Assembly (NCBI RefSeq): GCF_021397715.1
Contig: NZ_CP090207.1
Location: 186,001 to 250,000, forward strand
DNA: 64,000 nt
Direction: 5' to 3'
From: Pantoea agglomerans
GTDB taxonomy: Bacteria > Pseudomonadota > Gammaproteobacteria > Enterobacterales > Enterobacteriaceae
Shown here: positions 18,803 to 28,140 of the stretch, piece by piece
Numbering within the stretch: the stretch's first letter is position 1
How the letters are laid out: each line of letters begins with the position of its first letter
Program-made: the position numbers and the translations under genes
Notes under the pieces: generated by a model
The model's input: the letters and a program-made list of their open reading frames with translations, nothing else
What the model was told of the DNA's origin: nothing
Databases searched by the model: none

Positions 18803-19818
18803 TGACTACTCACGCTTCGATTAGCGTCATCGGTGCCGGCTCGTACGGCACCGCTTTGGCGATTACCCTGGCCCGCAACGGCCATCCGGTGCTGCTGTGG
18901 GGACATAACCCGGCCCATCTGGCGCAACTTCAGTCTGACCGTTGTAACACCGCTTTCCTGCCCGACGTGCCGTTCCCCGACAATCTCTCCCTTGAACCTG
19001 ACCTGGCAAAAGCCATTGCGGCCAGCCGCGATCTGTTGATTGTGGTGCCGAGTCACGTCTTTGGGGATGTGCTGCAACAGATTAAGCCGGAATTACGTGC
19101 GGACTCGCGCATTGTCTGGGCCACCAAGGGGCTGGAAAAAGAGACCGGACGCCTGCTGCAGGATGTGGCACGAGAGATCGTTGGCGAGTCGATTCCGCTG
19201 GCGGTGATCTCCGGCCCGACCTTCGCGAAAGAGCTGGCGGCAGGTTTGCCTACCGCGATTGCACTGGCGGCTACCGATGCGCAGTTTGCTGACGATCTGC
19301 AGCAGAAGCTGCACTGTGGCAAAAGTTTCCGCGTCTACAATAACCCTGACTTTATCGGCGTACAGCTGGGTGGAGCAGTGAAAAACGTCATTGCCATCGG
19401 GGCCGGTATTTCGGATGGCATCGGATTTGGCGCCAATGCGCGTACCGCATTAATCACCCGCGGACTGGCGGAGATGAGTCGCTTAGGCGCTGCGCTGGGT
19501 GCCGATCCCACCACCTTTATGGGCATGGCGGGTCTGGGCGATCTGGTGCTGACCTGTACCGATAATCAGTCACGTAACCGTCGTTTTGGCATGATGCTGG
19601 GACAAGGCGAGGATGTAGATAGCGCACAACGCATTATCGGACAAGTTGTAGAAGGCTATCGAAACACTAAAGAAGTCAAAGCATTAGCTGCGCGGGTTGG
19701 CGTGGAAATGCCCATTACCGAGCAGATTTATCAGGTGCTGTATTGCGAAAAACCGGCGCGGGATGCAGCATTAAGCCTGCTGGGGCGGACAAGGAAGGAC
19801 GAAAACAGCAATAGCTAA
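18802..19818 (+). CDS. gpsA: Glycerol-3-phosphate dehydrogenase [NAD(P)+]
   Basis: Makes sn-glycerol 3-phosphate from dihydroxyacetone phosphate for phospholipid synthesis. It is 338 aa. The Rossmann [10 protein letters not shown] is at 11-20. [16 protein letters not shown] and [10 protein letters not shown] are in the C-terminal catalytic domain. Translationally coupled to secB. A hairpin with a T-tract lies between it and cysE. Confidence 0.98.
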   Translation: MTTHASISVIGAGSYGTALAITLARNGHPVLLWGHNPAHLAQLQSDRCNTAFLPDVPFPDNLSLEPDLAKAIAASRDLLIVVPSHVFGDVLQQIKPELRADSRIVWATKGLEKETGRLLQDVAREIVGESIPLAVISGPTFAKELAAGLPTAIALAATDAQFADDLQQKLHCGKSFRVYNNPDFIGVQLGGAVKNVIAIGAGISDGIGFGANARTALITRGLAEMSRLGAALGADPTTFMGMAGLGDLVLTCTDNQSRNRRFGMMLGQGEDVDSAQRIIGQVVEGYRNTKEVKALAARVGVEMPITEQIYQVLYCEKPARDAALSLLGRTRKDENSNS

Positions 19819-19845
19819 AGCAGGAAGCGTAGCGTCATCACCTGT

Positions 19846-19869
19846 AGCGCCCATTCAGGCGCTTTTTTT
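19846..19869 (+). terminator. Intrinsic terminator between gpsA and cysE
   Basis: AGCGCC / GGCGCT stem (19846-19851 with 19858-19863), 6-base loop and a run of seven T. It lies before the cysE start, so it likely limits read-through from gpsA. Confidence 0.8.
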
Positions 19870-19886
19870 ATCGGGAGAAAACAGCA

Positions 19887-20708
19887 ATGTCGTCTGATGA
19901 GTTAGAACTGGTCTGGAATAATATTAAAGCTGAAGCGCGAGCCCTGGCTGATTGTGAGCCGATGCTGGCCAGCTTTTACCACGCGACATTGCTTAAGCAT
20001 GAGAATCTCGGTAGTGCGTTGAGTTATATGCTGGCTAACAAGCTGGCTAACCCGATTATGCCGGCTATCGCCATCCGGGAAATTATTGAAGAGGCCTATC
20101 GTCAGGACCCTTCAATGATCCTCTCCGCGGCCTGTGATATTCAGGCGGTACGTCAGCGCGATCCGGCGGTAGATAAATATTCAACGCCGCTGCTCTATCT
20201 CAAAGGCTTCCATGCCCTGCAGGCGTACCGTATCGGTCACTGGTTGTGGAACGAGGGACGTCGGGCGCTGGCGGTCTATCTGCAGAATGAAATTTCTGTC
20301 TCGTTTGCGGTCGATATTCATCCCGCGGCGAACATCGGTCACGGCATTATGCTCGACCATGCGACCGGTATCGTCATTGGTGAAACGGCCGTGGTAGAGA
20401 ATGATGTCTCGATCCTGCAGTCGGTAACGCTCGGCGGGACCGGCAAAACCAGCGGCGATCGCCACCCAAAAATCCGCGAAGGGGTGATGATTGGTGCCGG
20501 CGCTAAAATTCTCGGCAACATTGAAGTCGGACGCGGCGCGAAAATCGGCGCCGGTTCGGTGGTATTGCAGCCTGTGCCACCGCACACCACTGCCGCCGGC
20601 GTGCCTGCGCGTATCGTTGGCAAGCCAGGCAGTGATAAGCCATCCATGGACATGGATCAGCACTTTAATGGCAGCCTGGCGGGCTTTCAGTTTGGCGATG
20701 GCATCTAA
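19887..20708 (+). CDS. cysE: Serine O-acetyltransferase
   Basis: Transfers acetyl from acetyl-CoA to serine, giving O-acetylserine, the carbon acceptor for cysteine synthesis. It is 273 aa: a helical N-terminal domain, then hexapeptide repeats forming the left-handed beta helix ([25 protein letters not shown]). It ends FGDGI; the C-terminal Ile is the residue that docks into CysK in the cysteine synthase complex. It has its own start after a terminator and overlaps convergent trmL by 4 bases. Confidence 0.97.
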   Translation: MSSDELELVWNNIKAEARALADCEPMLASFYHATLLKHENLGSALSYMLANKLANPIMPAIAIREIIEEAYRQDPSMILSAACDIQAVRQRDPAVDKYSTPLLYLKGFHALQAYRIGHWLWNEGRRALAVYLQNEISVSFAVDIHPAANIGHGIMLDHATGIVIGETAVVENDVSILQSVTLGGTGKTSGDRHPKIREGVMIGAGAKILGNIEVGRGAKIGAGSVVLQPVPPHTTAAGVPARIVGKPGSDKPSMDMDQHFNGSLAGFQFGDGI

Positions 20709-21178
20709 TCTTTAAGCAGTGCGCCAGCGTAATCCAGCTGGCGCCACGCCTCATACACCACCACCGAGACCGCATTCGACAGGTTCATGCTGCGGCTTTC
20801 GGCCTGCATCGGTATACGAATCTTCTGCTGCGCCGGCAAGGCCTGCAAAATCTCAGCCGGCAGCCCGCGGCTTTCCGGACCAAACAGTAAATAATCCCCG
20901 GCCTGATACTGCACTGCGCTGTGCGCAGGTGTGCCTTTGGTGGTCAGCGCAAACAGACGTGCAGGCGACTCTGCTGTCAGAAATGCCTGATAGTCAGCAT
21001 GAAATTTGATCGCGGTAAATTCGTGGTAATCCAGACCCGCGCGACGTAAGCGCTTATCATCCCAGGCAAACCCGAGCGGCTCAATCTGGTGTAGCTGAAA
21101 GCCGGTATTGGCACACAGACGAATGATATTGCCGGTATTCGGCGGGATTTCAGGTTCAAACAACACAATGTTAAGCAT
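20705..21178 (-). CDS. trmL: tRNA (cytidine/uridine-34 2'-O)-methyltransferase TrmL
   Basis: SPOUT-class methyltransferase of 157 aa that 2'-O-methylates the wobble base of leucine tRNAs. It starts [28 protein letters not shown] and [14 protein letters not shown] form the knotted S-adenosylmethionine site. It is next to cysE as in E. coli, but the gene upstream on this strand is cpxA, which is far away in E. coli. Confidence 0.97.
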   Translation of the reverse strand: MLNIVLFEPEIPPNTGNIIRLCANTGFQLHQIEPLGFAWDDKRLRRAGLDYHEFTAIKFHADYQAFLTAESPARLFALTTKGTPAHSAVQYQAGDYLLFGPESRGLPAEILQALPAQQKIRIPMQAESRSMNLSNAVSVVVYEAWRQLDYAGALLKD

Positions 21179-21213
21179 AAGGCCCCCGATAACGAGGGCC
21201 GAAGCATAGCAAA

Positions 21214-22593
21214 TTATTGTCGCCCGGAGGAGTAGAGCGGTAGCCAGATCGTCAGCCGCAGACCGCCAAGCGGGCTGTCGTCGGCTTTGACCCAGCCGCG
21301 GTGTTGTTGCACGGCGGTTTCGACAATCGCCAGCCCCAGGCCGGTGCCGCCAGACTCACGATCGCGCGCTTCATCGGTACGGTAGAACGGCCGGAAAATC
21401 TGCTCGCGATCTTCCGGGCTGACGCCAGGACCATCGTCATCGACATGCACCGTAATGCCGGAGATATCGACGGAGAAGCTGACGCTGATGTGGCTGTGCG
21501 AATAGCGCAGCGCGTTGCGCACGATATTCTCCAGCGCGCTCTCCAGTGCGTGCGGGTTGCCATACAGCGGCCACGGACCGGGTGGATAAGGGATGTCCAT
21601 CTTCTTGCCCATCTGCTCGGCTTCGAAGCGGGCATCTTCCAGTACCCCGTTCCACAGTTGATTCGCCTTCATCGCCTCACTGACCAGCGCATTCTTATGC
21701 TGGGTGCGAGACAGCACCAGCAGATCGTTGATCATGCCATCCAGGCGCTGGGCTTCCATCTCGATGCGCTCCAGCTCTTTGCCTTCACCCTGACGACGAC
21801 GCAGCAGCGCTGTCGCCAGCTGCAGGCGGGTAAGCGGGGTTCGCAGCTCATGGCTGATGTCTGACAGCAGGCGTTGCTGACCGGTCATCATCCGCTCCAG
21901 CGCACTTACCATCTGGTTAAAGCTGGAACCGGCTGCCAGAAACTCCTGCGGGCCCGATTCCAGTTCCGGATGCTGCCGCAGGTTACCGCTGGCCACTTCA
22001 TCGGCGGCGTACTTCAGCTTGCGTGCCGGACGCGCCAGGCTCCACGCCAGCCACAGCAGCAGCGGTGAGCTGATCAGCATCGTCACGATAAGCAGTAATA
22101 AGGGACGGTCAAACAGCAGGTTGACGAAATCGAGCTGGGAACTGTTGGCGGGACGGATCATATAGAGCTGATAATTATCTTCGCCATCCCGGACGGCAAA
22201 CGGCCCGACCAGTTCAACCCGACCATATTTCTTCTTCTGCGGATGATCCGCATTATCGGACTGGCCGATAAAGTTGCGGATAACCTGCATTTCATTATGT
22301 TGTGCGCCGATCACCCGGCCTTCACTGGTGACTAACAACAGCCGCTGACCCGGCGGTGCCCACTTTTCGACGGCACGAAATAAGCGGCGCCACCACATCA
22401 GATCGTTAGGGGGATCCTGTGACAGCTCTGCTTCAACGTGCTGCTCGATCATCGTACCCTGCCGCTGTTCACTTTCCAGCAGCGAGGTCATCTGTCGTGA
22501 ATCGAGTTTGGGCACCATCAACACCAGCATCAGCACCAGCGCCAGGGTTAACCAGAAGATGGCAAAAATGCGGGTGGTCAGACTGCCAATCAT
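21214..22593 (-). CDS. cpxA: Envelope stress sensor histidine kinase CpxA
   Basis: Inner-membrane sensor kinase/phosphatase, 459 aa. TM1 is about residues 8-28. A periplasmic sensor domain follows to about 163 ([17 protein letters not shown] is strongly conserved). TM2 is about 164-186, then HAMP. The H-box [11 protein letters not shown] holds the phospho-accepting His248. N, G1 and G2 boxes follow ([26 protein letters not shown]). The ATG at 22593 overlaps the cpxR stop (ATGA). The frame is open 16 codons upstream, but only the shorter start is conserved. Confidence 0.98.
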   Translation of the reverse strand: MIGSLTTRIFAIFWLTLALVLMLVLMVPKLDSRQMTSLLESEQRQGTMIEQHVEAELSQDPPNDLMWWRRLFRAVEKWAPPGQRLLLVTSEGRVIGAQHNEMQVIRNFIGQSDNADHPQKKKYGRVELVGPFAVRDGEDNYQLYMIRPANSSQLDFVNLLFDRPLLLLIVTMLISSPLLLWLAWSLARPARKLKYAADEVASGNLRQHPELESGPQEFLAAGSSFNQMVSALERMMTGQQRLLSDISHELRTPLTRLQLATALLRRRQGEGKELERIEMEAQRLDGMINDLLVLSRTQHKNALVSEAMKANQLWNGVLEDARFEAEQMGKKMDIPYPPGPWPLYGNPHALESALENIVRNALRYSHSHISVSFSVDISGITVHVDDDGPGVSPEDREQIFRPFYRTDEARDRESGGTGLGLAIVETAVQQHRGWVKADDSPLGGLRLTIWLPLYSSGRQ

Positions 22594-23288
22594 GATGCCG
22601 AGACCATCAGGTAACCCCGTCCACGTAAGGTTTTGAACCACGGATGACCATCACGACGTTCAGGCAGTTTACGGCGCAGGTTAGAGATGTGCATATCAAT
22701 TGCCCGGTCAAATGGCGTCAGGCGTTTACCGAGCACTTCCTGACTCAGATGTTCACGCGACACCACCTGACCCAGATGCTGCGCCAGCAGATAGAGCAGA
22801 GTAAATTCGGTGCCGGTGAGATCCAGCGTCACATCATCGAAGCTGGCTTCCTGGCGACCCGGATTAAGGCGCAGGCAATCGACCTCCAGCGTGGGTGAAC
22901 TGTTGTCATGCTGTTGCTGCTGCTCACTCCAGTTAGAGCGGCGCAGAATGGCACGGATACGGGCTACCAGTTCGCGATCGTTAAACGGCTTAGGCAGATA
23001 GTCATCGGCACCGAGTTCGAGGCCCAGCACGCGATCCAGCTCGCTGCCGCGTGCAGTCAGCATGATGACCGGTGTCTGATGTTGCTGTCGCAGCTCTTTC
23101 AGGGTGTCGATACCGTTTTTCTTCGGCATCATGACATCCAGTAAAAGCAGGTCAATTGAGTTATCGAGCAGGTTCAGCGCTTGTTCACCGTCGCTGGCTA
23201 CCACCACTTCAAACCCTTCCATTTCTAACAGTTCTTTTAAAAGCGAAGTTAATTCGCGGTCATCATCTACCAACAGGATTTTATTCAT
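22590..23288 (-). CDS. cpxR: Response regulator CpxR
   Basis: OmpR-family regulator of 232 aa. It has a receiver domain with phospho-acceptor Asp51 (LLLLDVMMPKKNG) and Lys in PKPFND, and a winged-helix DNA-binding domain (VVSREHLSQEVLGKRLTPFDRAID). It controls envelope-stress genes by binding GTAAA-N5-GTAAA. The ATG is at 23288. A perfect CpxR box lies 55 bases upstream, so autoregulation is expected. Confidence 0.99.
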   Translation of the reverse strand: MNKILLVDDDRELTSLLKELLEMEGFEVVVASDGEQALNLLDNSIDLLLLDVMMPKKNGIDTLKELRQQHQTPVIMLTARGSELDRVLGLELGADDYLPKPFNDRELVARIRAILRRSNWSEQQQQHDNSSPTLEVDCLRLNPGRQEASFDDVTLDLTGTEFTLLYLLAQHLGQVVSREHLSQEVLGKRLTPFDRAIDMHISNLRRKLPERRDGHPWFKTLRGRGYLMVSAS

Positions 23289-23342
23289 TTTTGTAGCCCT
23301 CCGCAGGCAAAATAGCGTGTTCCAGGCGCACCCATCCATCGC

Positions 23343-23357
23343 TTTACGTAGTTTTAC
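23343..23357. promoter_or_regulatory. CpxR box between cpxRA and cpxP
   Basis: On the minus strand this reads GTAAA-ACTAC-GTAAA, a perfect match to the CpxR consensus (two GTAAA units with 5-base spacing). It lies 55 bases from the cpxR ATG and 80 from the cpxP ATG, placed to serve both divergent promoters. Confidence 0.92.
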
Positions 23358-23436
23358 ACCCCCTGACGGATGTTTGCAGCTATCGCCGTACACTGGCTCT
23401 CGTTGAATCGCAAAACGGAACGAACTGGAGTAAACG

Positions 23437-23946
23437 ATGCGCACATTAACCGCCGTCGTCCTTGCCTCAGCGATGGCTCTCAGTCTCGCCAGCGCAGGTG
23501 CAAAAGATACGACGACGATTGACGAGATGCATCACGGCGGATTGCCGACAGGCAGTATGACGCAAAATCCGCAAAGCCACATGTTCGAGGGCATCGAGTT
23601 GACCGAACAGCAGCGTCAACAGATGCGTGACCTGATGCAACAGGCCCGACACGAACGTCCGGCGGTCCGTCTTGATGATATCGCCGCTCTGCATGAGTTA
23701 GTGACTGCAGACACCTTTAACGAAACGGCCATCCGCGAGAAGGCGGAAAGCATCGCCAGAGTTCAGGTTGAACAACAGGTCGAGATGGCACGTATACAGA
23801 ATCAAATGTTTCATCTGCTCACGCCAGCCCAGCAGGCGACGTTGCAGAAGAATTACCAGCAGCGACTCAATGAGTTGCGACACTTATCGAATTTGCAGTC
23901 AGCATCATCGCTGCAAGCAGTGAGTAGTACCAGCAGTAACCAGTAA
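23437..23946 (+). CDS. cpxP: Periplasmic Cpx inhibitor/chaperone CpxP
   Basis: Spy/CpxP-family periplasmic protein, 169 aa, that damps CpxA signalling and adapts misfolded pilins for DegP. The signal peptide is about residues 1-22 (ASAG-AKD). Two LTxxQ motifs are at 55-59 (LTEQQ) and 128-132 (LTPAQ). GGAG precedes the ATG. The C-terminal 20 residues are Ser/Gln-rich. Its 3' UTR encodes the CpxQ RNA. Confidence 0.96.
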   Translation: MRTLTAVVLASAMALSLASAGAKDTTTIDEMHHGGLPTGSMTQNPQSHMFEGIELTEQQRQQMRDLMQQARHERPAVRLDDIAALHELVTADTFNETAIREKAESIARVQVEQQVEMARIQNQMFHLLTPAQQATLQKNYQQRLNELRHLSNLQSASSLQAVSSTSSNQ

Positions 23947-23959
23947 CATAGTATCCCTG

Positions 23960-24018
23960 TTTTCCTTGCCATAGACACCATCCCTGTCTTCCCCCGCATG
24001 ATGCGGGGGTTTTTTTTA
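23960..24018 (+). ncRNA. cpxQ: CpxQ, Hfq-dependent sRNA from the cpxP 3' UTR
   Basis: The segment after the cpxP stop (TTTTCCTTGCCATAGACACC...) matches from memory the E. coli/Salmonella CpxQ RNA, which RNase E cuts from the cpxP mRNA. It ends in the cpxP terminator with a long T-run. In those species CpxQ represses envelope and fimbrial mRNAs during Cpx stress. The stem of the terminator differs (CCCCCGCAT here), while the single-stranded seed region is unchanged. The start is set by homology, not mapped. Confidence 0.85.
23991..24018 (+). terminator. Intrinsic terminator of cpxP/CpxQ
   Basis: CCCCCGC (23991-23997) pairs with GCGGGGG (24003-24009) and is followed by eight T (24010-24017). 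It is the Hfq-binding 3' end of CpxQ. Confidence 0.93.
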
Positions 24019-24398
24019 TCTTTTTTTTGGTTTTTTTGTTTTGACAGTAATCATCACTCCGCAATAAAACCCTCATTTCGTTAACGCTTATTATTCCTTT
24101 ATCTCCCACCATCACCGTTTCTGCGCTTTTAAGCGTGGCGACTGCGGTTAAGCGCAGCGACAGGGGGAATCGTAACGTCAGACATCATAAGTGATTGAAA
24201 AATAAATGCATATCGAATCATCCTGCCCGATTCATTCCGCTTTTCAACAGGATACGTTTCCCGCGTTGCGCTTGTCGGATCAGGACCAACTCCTACACTT
24301 AGTTCTGTCACAACAGGGATGTTAAGTGTCTTCGCGAAGTCTCAGGGAGCAACAACCACATTATGTCGTCCTGAATGAATCAATCAATGGAGTAAGTT
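24019..24398. other. Intergenic region between CpxQ and the KGG peptide gene
   Basis: 380 bases with no supported gene; a minus-strand frame at 24129-24311 has no family features. AT-rich near the left end. The segment before 24399 ends with GGAG, the ribosome site of the KGG peptide. I see no perfect promoter; a stationary-phase promoter would fit the gene type but is not shown. Confidence 0.5.
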
Positions 24399-24554
24399 AT
24401 GGCAGAGCATCGTGGTGGTTCAGGTAATTTCGCAGAAAATCCGCAAAAAGCGTCTGAAGCTGGTAAGAAAGGCGGTCAGAACAGCGGCGGCGGAAATTTC
24501 AAAAACGATCGTGAAAAAGCATCAGAAGCTGGGAAAAAAGGCGGCAAAAAGTAA
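24399..24554 (+). CDS. KGG-repeat (con-10/YciG-like) stress-induced peptide
   Basis: 51-aa hydrophilic protein, too short for most gene finders. It has two copies of a motif: GNFAENPQKASEAGKKGG (9-26) and GNFKNDREKASEAGKKGG (32-49). This is the KGG/con-10 family (YciG, GsiB-like), linked to stationary phase, osmotic stress and, for YciG, motility. Predicted disordered, very rich in Gly, Lys and Glu, no Cys. GGAG lies before the ATG, and a strong hairpin follows. Its neighbours (cpxP, fieF) do not explain its job. Confidence 0.88.
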   Translation: MAEHRGGSGNFAENPQKASEAGKKGGQNSGGGNFKNDREKASEAGKKGGKK

Positions 24555-24621
24555 TTGCCGGTTTTTTCGGTGACGTGGCCAGGCGTGGATGTTGAGCTGG
24601 TCCTGATGTGTTAAGCACTTT

Positions 24622-24657
24622 GCCCCGTCCTCCTGCTGAGGCCGGGGCTTGTTTTTA
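24622..24657 (+). terminator. Intrinsic terminator after the KGG peptide gene
   Basis: GCCCCG (24622-24627) / CGGGGC (24643-24648) with inner CCTC / GAGG pairs, followed by TTGTTTTTA. Confidence 0.85.
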
Positions 24658-24788
24658 TCTTCGTGTTCTCCCCGACCGCCATTCCTCTCTTTGATCACAA
24701 TTAAGCGGTCTTCTGACAGCAGTGTTAAACTTTAGCCATTCTTTGATTTGGGTGCGCATCACTCCTGATGCTGCATACGGAACCTGGC

Positions 24789-25691
24789 ATGCAACCCTCT
24801 TATGGCCGACTGGTAAAACGTGCTGCTCTGGCTGCCACTATTCTTGCGTCTGTCCTGTTAATCGTGAAGATTTTCGCCTGGTGGTATACCGGTTCAGTGA
24901 GTTTACTGGCTGCACTGGTCGACTCACTGGTTGATATCGCCGCTTCGCTGACCAATCTGCTGGTGGTGCGATATGCGCTTCAGCCGGCGGATGAGGACCA
25001 CACTTTTGGTCACGGCAAAGCGGAGTCGCTGGCGGCGCTGGCGCAAAGCATGTTTATCTCCGGCTCAGCGCTGTTTCTGTTTCTCACCGGCCTGCAACAT
25101 CTTGCTTCGCCCAACGTCTTGCGCGCGCCGGGCGTGGGGATTGTGGTTACCGTGGTGGCGCTGGCTTCGACCCTGATACTGGTCGCATTTCAACGCTGGG
25201 TGGTGCGCAAAACCCGCAGCCAGGCGATACGGGCAGATATGCTGCACTATCAGTCCGATGTCATCATGAACGGTGCTATCCTGGTGGCGCTGGTACTGAG
25301 CGGGTATGGTTTTGCCCGCGCAGATGCGCTGTTTGCGCTAGGCATCGGAGTCTTCATTCTGTATAGCGCGCTGCGTATGGGGTATGAGGCGGTGCAGGCG
25401 CTGCTGGATCGCGCACTACCGGAAGCGGAACAGCAGCAGATTCTGACGCTCGCGACGCAGTGGCCGCAGGTGCAGGGCGTACACGATTTGCGCACCCGCC
25501 AGTCCGGACCCACCAAATTTATCCAGCTGCATCTTGAGCTGGAGGATCAGCTGCCGCTGGTACAGGCGCATCGCATCGCCGACCAGGTTGAGAAAGCGCT
25601 ACGCAAAGAATTTCCCGGTTCGGACGTAATTATCCATCAGGATCCCTGTTCTGTGGTACCGTTCGAGAGAGAAGATTCTTTAGGTTTTTAA
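24789..25691 (+). CDS. fieF: Ferrous-iron/zinc efflux pump FieF
   Basis: Cation diffusion facilitator, 300 aa, exporting Zn2+ and Fe2+ by proton antiport. Six TM helices. The transport site residues are Asp45 and Asp49 (LVDSLVDI) in TM2, and the His/Asp of HYQSDV in TM5. The cytoplasmic C-terminal domain holds [11 protein letters not shown] and HQDPCSVVP. The ATG at 24789 (MQPSYGRLV) is favoured over one at 24768 because it matches E. coli (MNQSYGRLV) and has GGAA upstream. Confidence 0.97.
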   Translation: MQPSYGRLVKRAALAATILASVLLIVKIFAWWYTGSVSLLAALVDSLVDIAASLTNLLVVRYALQPADEDHTFGHGKAESLAALAQSMFISGSALFLFLTGLQHLASPNVLRAPGVGIVVTVVALASTLILVAFQRWVVRKTRSQAIRADMLHYQSDVIMNGAILVALVLSGYGFARADALFALGIGVFILYSALRMGYEAVQALLDRALPEAEQQQILTLATQWPQVQGVHDLRTRQSGPTKFIQLHLELEDQLPLVQAHRIADQVEKALRKEFPGSDVIIHQDPCSVVPFEREDSLGF

Positions 25692-25795
25692 CCTAAATGA
25701 ATCAAACTGATACGAAAGGCATGACGTAACGCTAACATTGCTGCAAAAAATAGTGAAAAGTTGTCTGACCTGAATCAATTCAGCAGCAAGCCTTT

Positions 25796-25803
25796 GATAT
25801 ACT
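25796..25803 (+). promoter_or_regulatory. Candidate extended -10 promoter of pfkA
   Basis: TTGATATACT contains TG-A-TATACT, an extended -10 element with the hexamer at 25798-25803, about 97 bases before the pfkA ATG. No good -35 is present at 17 bases, which extended -10 promoters tolerate. Confidence 0.45.
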
Positions 25804-25899
25804 ATCTGCCATCACGTGTCGCGCTAATCGCAGGAATGGTGTTCAGCAGCGATCGACAGGCAGGATTAACCCTTAGTTTTGAACAATCCAGAGGTTGTC

Positions 25900-26862
25900 A
25901 TGATCAAAAAAATTGGTGTATTGACCAGCGGCGGTGACGCCCCAGGCATGAACGCAGCTATTCGCGGAGTGGTACGTTCCGCGCTGAGTGAAGGACTGGA
26001 AGTTTTTGGGATCTATGACGGTTACCTGGGTTTGTATGAAGATCGCATGATCAACCTCGATCGCTATAGCGTCTCCGACATGATCAATCGCGGCGGAACT
26101 TTCCTGGGTTCTGCACGCTTCCCTGAATTTCGTAATGAAGACGTTCGCCAGGTCGCGATTGAAAACATGAAAAAGCGCGGCATCGATGCGCTGGTGGTGA
26201 TTGGCGGTGATGGTTCTTACATGGGCGCCAAACGCCTGACCGAGATGGGCTTCCCGTGCATCGGTTTACCTGGCACCATTGATAACGACGTCGCCGGTAC
26301 CGATTACACCATCGGCTATTTCACTGCGCTGGAAACGGTGGTTGAGGCGATTGACCGCCTGCGTGACACTTCGTCATCGCATCAGCGTATTTCGATTGTT
26401 GAAGTGATGGGTCGCTATTGCGGTGACCTGACGCTGGCGGCGGCGATTGCGGGCGGTTGCGAATTTATCGTGCTGCCGGAAATTCCTTACACCCGCGAAG
26501 AGCTGGTGGCGGAAATTAAAGCCGGCATCGCCAAAGGCAAAAAGCACGCCATCGTGGCGATTACTGAACATATCTGTGATATCGACGATCTGGCGCGTTT
26601 TATTGAAACCGAAACCAAACGCGAAACCCGCTCAACCGTGCTGGGCCACATTCAGCGTGGTGGCGCGCCTTGTGCCTATGACCGCATCCTGGCGTCACGC
26701 ATGGGCGCCTACTCAATTGAGCTGCTGATGCAGGGTTACGGCGGCCGTTGCGTCGGCATCCAGAATGAGAAGATGGTGCATCACGACATCATCGATGCGA
26801 TTGAAAATATGAAGCGTCCGTTCAAACGCGACTGGCTCGATACCGCTAAACAGCTTTATTGA
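25900..26862 (+). CDS. pfkA: 6-phosphofructokinase isozyme I
   Basis: ATP-dependent, allosteric phosphofructokinase of glycolysis, 320 aa. [16 protein letters not shown] binds ATP, and [16 protein letters not shown] contains the catalytic Asp. GGDGSYMGA and GHIQRGGAP complete the site. The ATG at 25900 matches the family start ([12 protein letters not shown]); the frame is open 7 codons further up. A 9-bp hairpin follows the stop. Confidence 0.99.
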   Translation: MIKKIGVLTSGGDAPGMNAAIRGVVRSALSEGLEVFGIYDGYLGLYEDRMINLDRYSVSDMINRGGTFLGSARFPEFRNEDVRQVAIENMKKRGIDALVVIGGDGSYMGAKRLTEMGFPCIGLPGTIDNDVAGTDYTIGYFTALETVVEAIDRLRDTSSSHQRISIVEVMGRYCGDLTLAAAIAGGCEFIVLPEIPYTREELVAEIKAGIAKGKKHAIVAITEHICDIDDLARFIETETKRETRSTVLGHIQRGGAPCAYDRILASRMGAYSIELLMQGYGGRCVGIQNEKMVHHDIIDAIENMKRPFKRDWLDTAKQLY

Positions 26863-26871
26863 TCCCGATTC

Positions 26872-26895
26872 CGGGCGTGCTATCTGGCACGCCCG
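26872..26895 (+). terminator. Hairpin after pfkA
   Basis: CGGGCGTGC / GCACGCCCG, a perfect 9-bp stem with a 6-base loop, 9 bases after the pfkA stop. The T-tract is poor (CTCTGCC), so efficiency is uncertain. Confidence 0.6.
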
Positions 26896-27005
26896 CTCTG
26901 CCTGCCTCTATATTCCGCACGGTTATAACAGCTTATTTTTAATTCTTTTAGCTCTGTAATGGTTTATGTCACGCTTAGCCCATAACGACATTGGGAGAGT
27001 GCGTA

Positions 27006-27995
27006 ATGAACAAGTGGAGTATCGGAATCACCCTGTTGCTGGCCTCAACCAGCGTACTGGCGAAAGACATTCAGTTATTAAACGTTTCCTACGATCCGAC
27101 ACGTGAGTTGTATGAGCAATACAATAAAGCGTTCAGTGCGCACTATAAGCAGGAAACCGGCGATAACGTCGTGATCCGTCAGTCTCATGGCGGTTCCGGT
27201 AAGCAGGCAACCTCTGTCATCAACGGCATTCGTGCTGATGTGGTTACGCTGGCGTTGCAGTCCGATGTGGATGCGATTGCCGAGCGCGGCCGTATCGACA
27301 AAAACTGGCTTCAGCGCCTGCCCGAGAACTCCGCACCTTACACCTCGACCATCGTCTTCCTGGTACGCAAAGGCAATCCTAAAGGAATCCATGACTGGAG
27401 CGATCTGGTCAAGCCTGGCGTATCGGTAATTACGCCGAACCCGAAAACCTCCGGTGGCGCACGCTGGAACTATCTGGCAGCCTGGGGCTGGGCGCTGGAT
27501 CACAATAACGGCGATCAGGCTAAAGCACTGGCCTACGTTCGGGCGCTGTTTAAAAACGTAGAAGTACAGGATTCCGGCGCACGTGGCGCCACCAATACCT
27601 TTGTTGAGCGCGGCATCGGTGATGTGCTGATCGCCTGGGAAAACGAAGCGTATCTGGCGGTCAATAAGCTGGGTAAAGACAAGTTCGAGATTGTGACCCC
27701 GAGCGAATCCATTCTGGCTGAGCCAACCGTATCAGTGGTCGACAAAGTGGTGGATGAGAAGGGGACGCGTAAGGTCGCGGATGCCTACCTGAAATATCTC
27801 TACTCGCCAGAAGGCCAGACCATCGCCGCGCAGAACTACTATCGTCCACGTGACGCTGAAGTGGCGAAAAAATTCGCCAGCACCTTTGCGCCAGTGAAGC
27901 TGTTTACCATTCAGGATAAATTTGGCGGCTGGACGCAGGCGCAAAAAGCGCACTTTGCCGACGGCGGCAGCTACGACCAGGTAATGAAACCCTGA
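27006..27995 (+). CDS. sbp: Periplasmic sulfate-binding protein
   Basis: Binding protein of the CysTWA sulfate/thiosulfate ABC importer. 329 aa, same length as E. coli Sbp. The signal peptide is residues 1-19 (ending VLA), mature [24 protein letters not shown] and [19 protein letters not shown] are sulfate-contact regions. The ATG at 27006 is 9 bases after GGGAGAG. Monocistronic between two hairpins. Confidence 0.97.
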   Translation: MNKWSIGITLLLASTSVLAKDIQLLNVSYDPTRELYEQYNKAFSAHYKQETGDNVVIRQSHGGSGKQATSVINGIRADVVTLALQSDVDAIAERGRIDKNWLQRLPENSAPYTSTIVFLVRKGNPKGIHDWSDLVKPGVSVITPNPKTSGGARWNYLAAWGWALDHNNGDQAKALAYVRALFKNVEVQDSGARGATNTFVERGIGDVLIAWENEAYLAVNKLGKDKFEIVTPSESILAEPTVSVVDKVVDEKGTRKVADAYLKYLYSPEGQTIAAQNYYRPRDAEVAKKFASTFAPVKLFTIQDKFGGWTQAQKAHFADGGSYDQVMKP

Positions 27996-28001
27996 CCTCT
28001 T

Positions 28002-28031
28002 CGGCCAGCGCCTCCCGCGCTGGCCGTTTCT
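28002..28031 (+). terminator. Intrinsic terminator after sbp
   Basis: CGGCCAGCGC / GCGCTGGCCG, perfect 10-bp stem with CTCCC loop, followed by TTTCTCTC. Confidence 0.75.
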
Positions 28032-28140
28032 CTCATCTCCCGCTCATCTTCATGACATACCTCACTCCGACAATTCTCCGTGACATTCGCTTATCGCCAG
28101 GCGAGGATGCAGGCTGCTGAACCACACAGAGATTGTTGTT

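Noticed and set aside
24129..24311. 60-aa minus-strand frame before the KGG peptide gene
   Set aside because: No ribosome site or conservation clues; likely chance frame.
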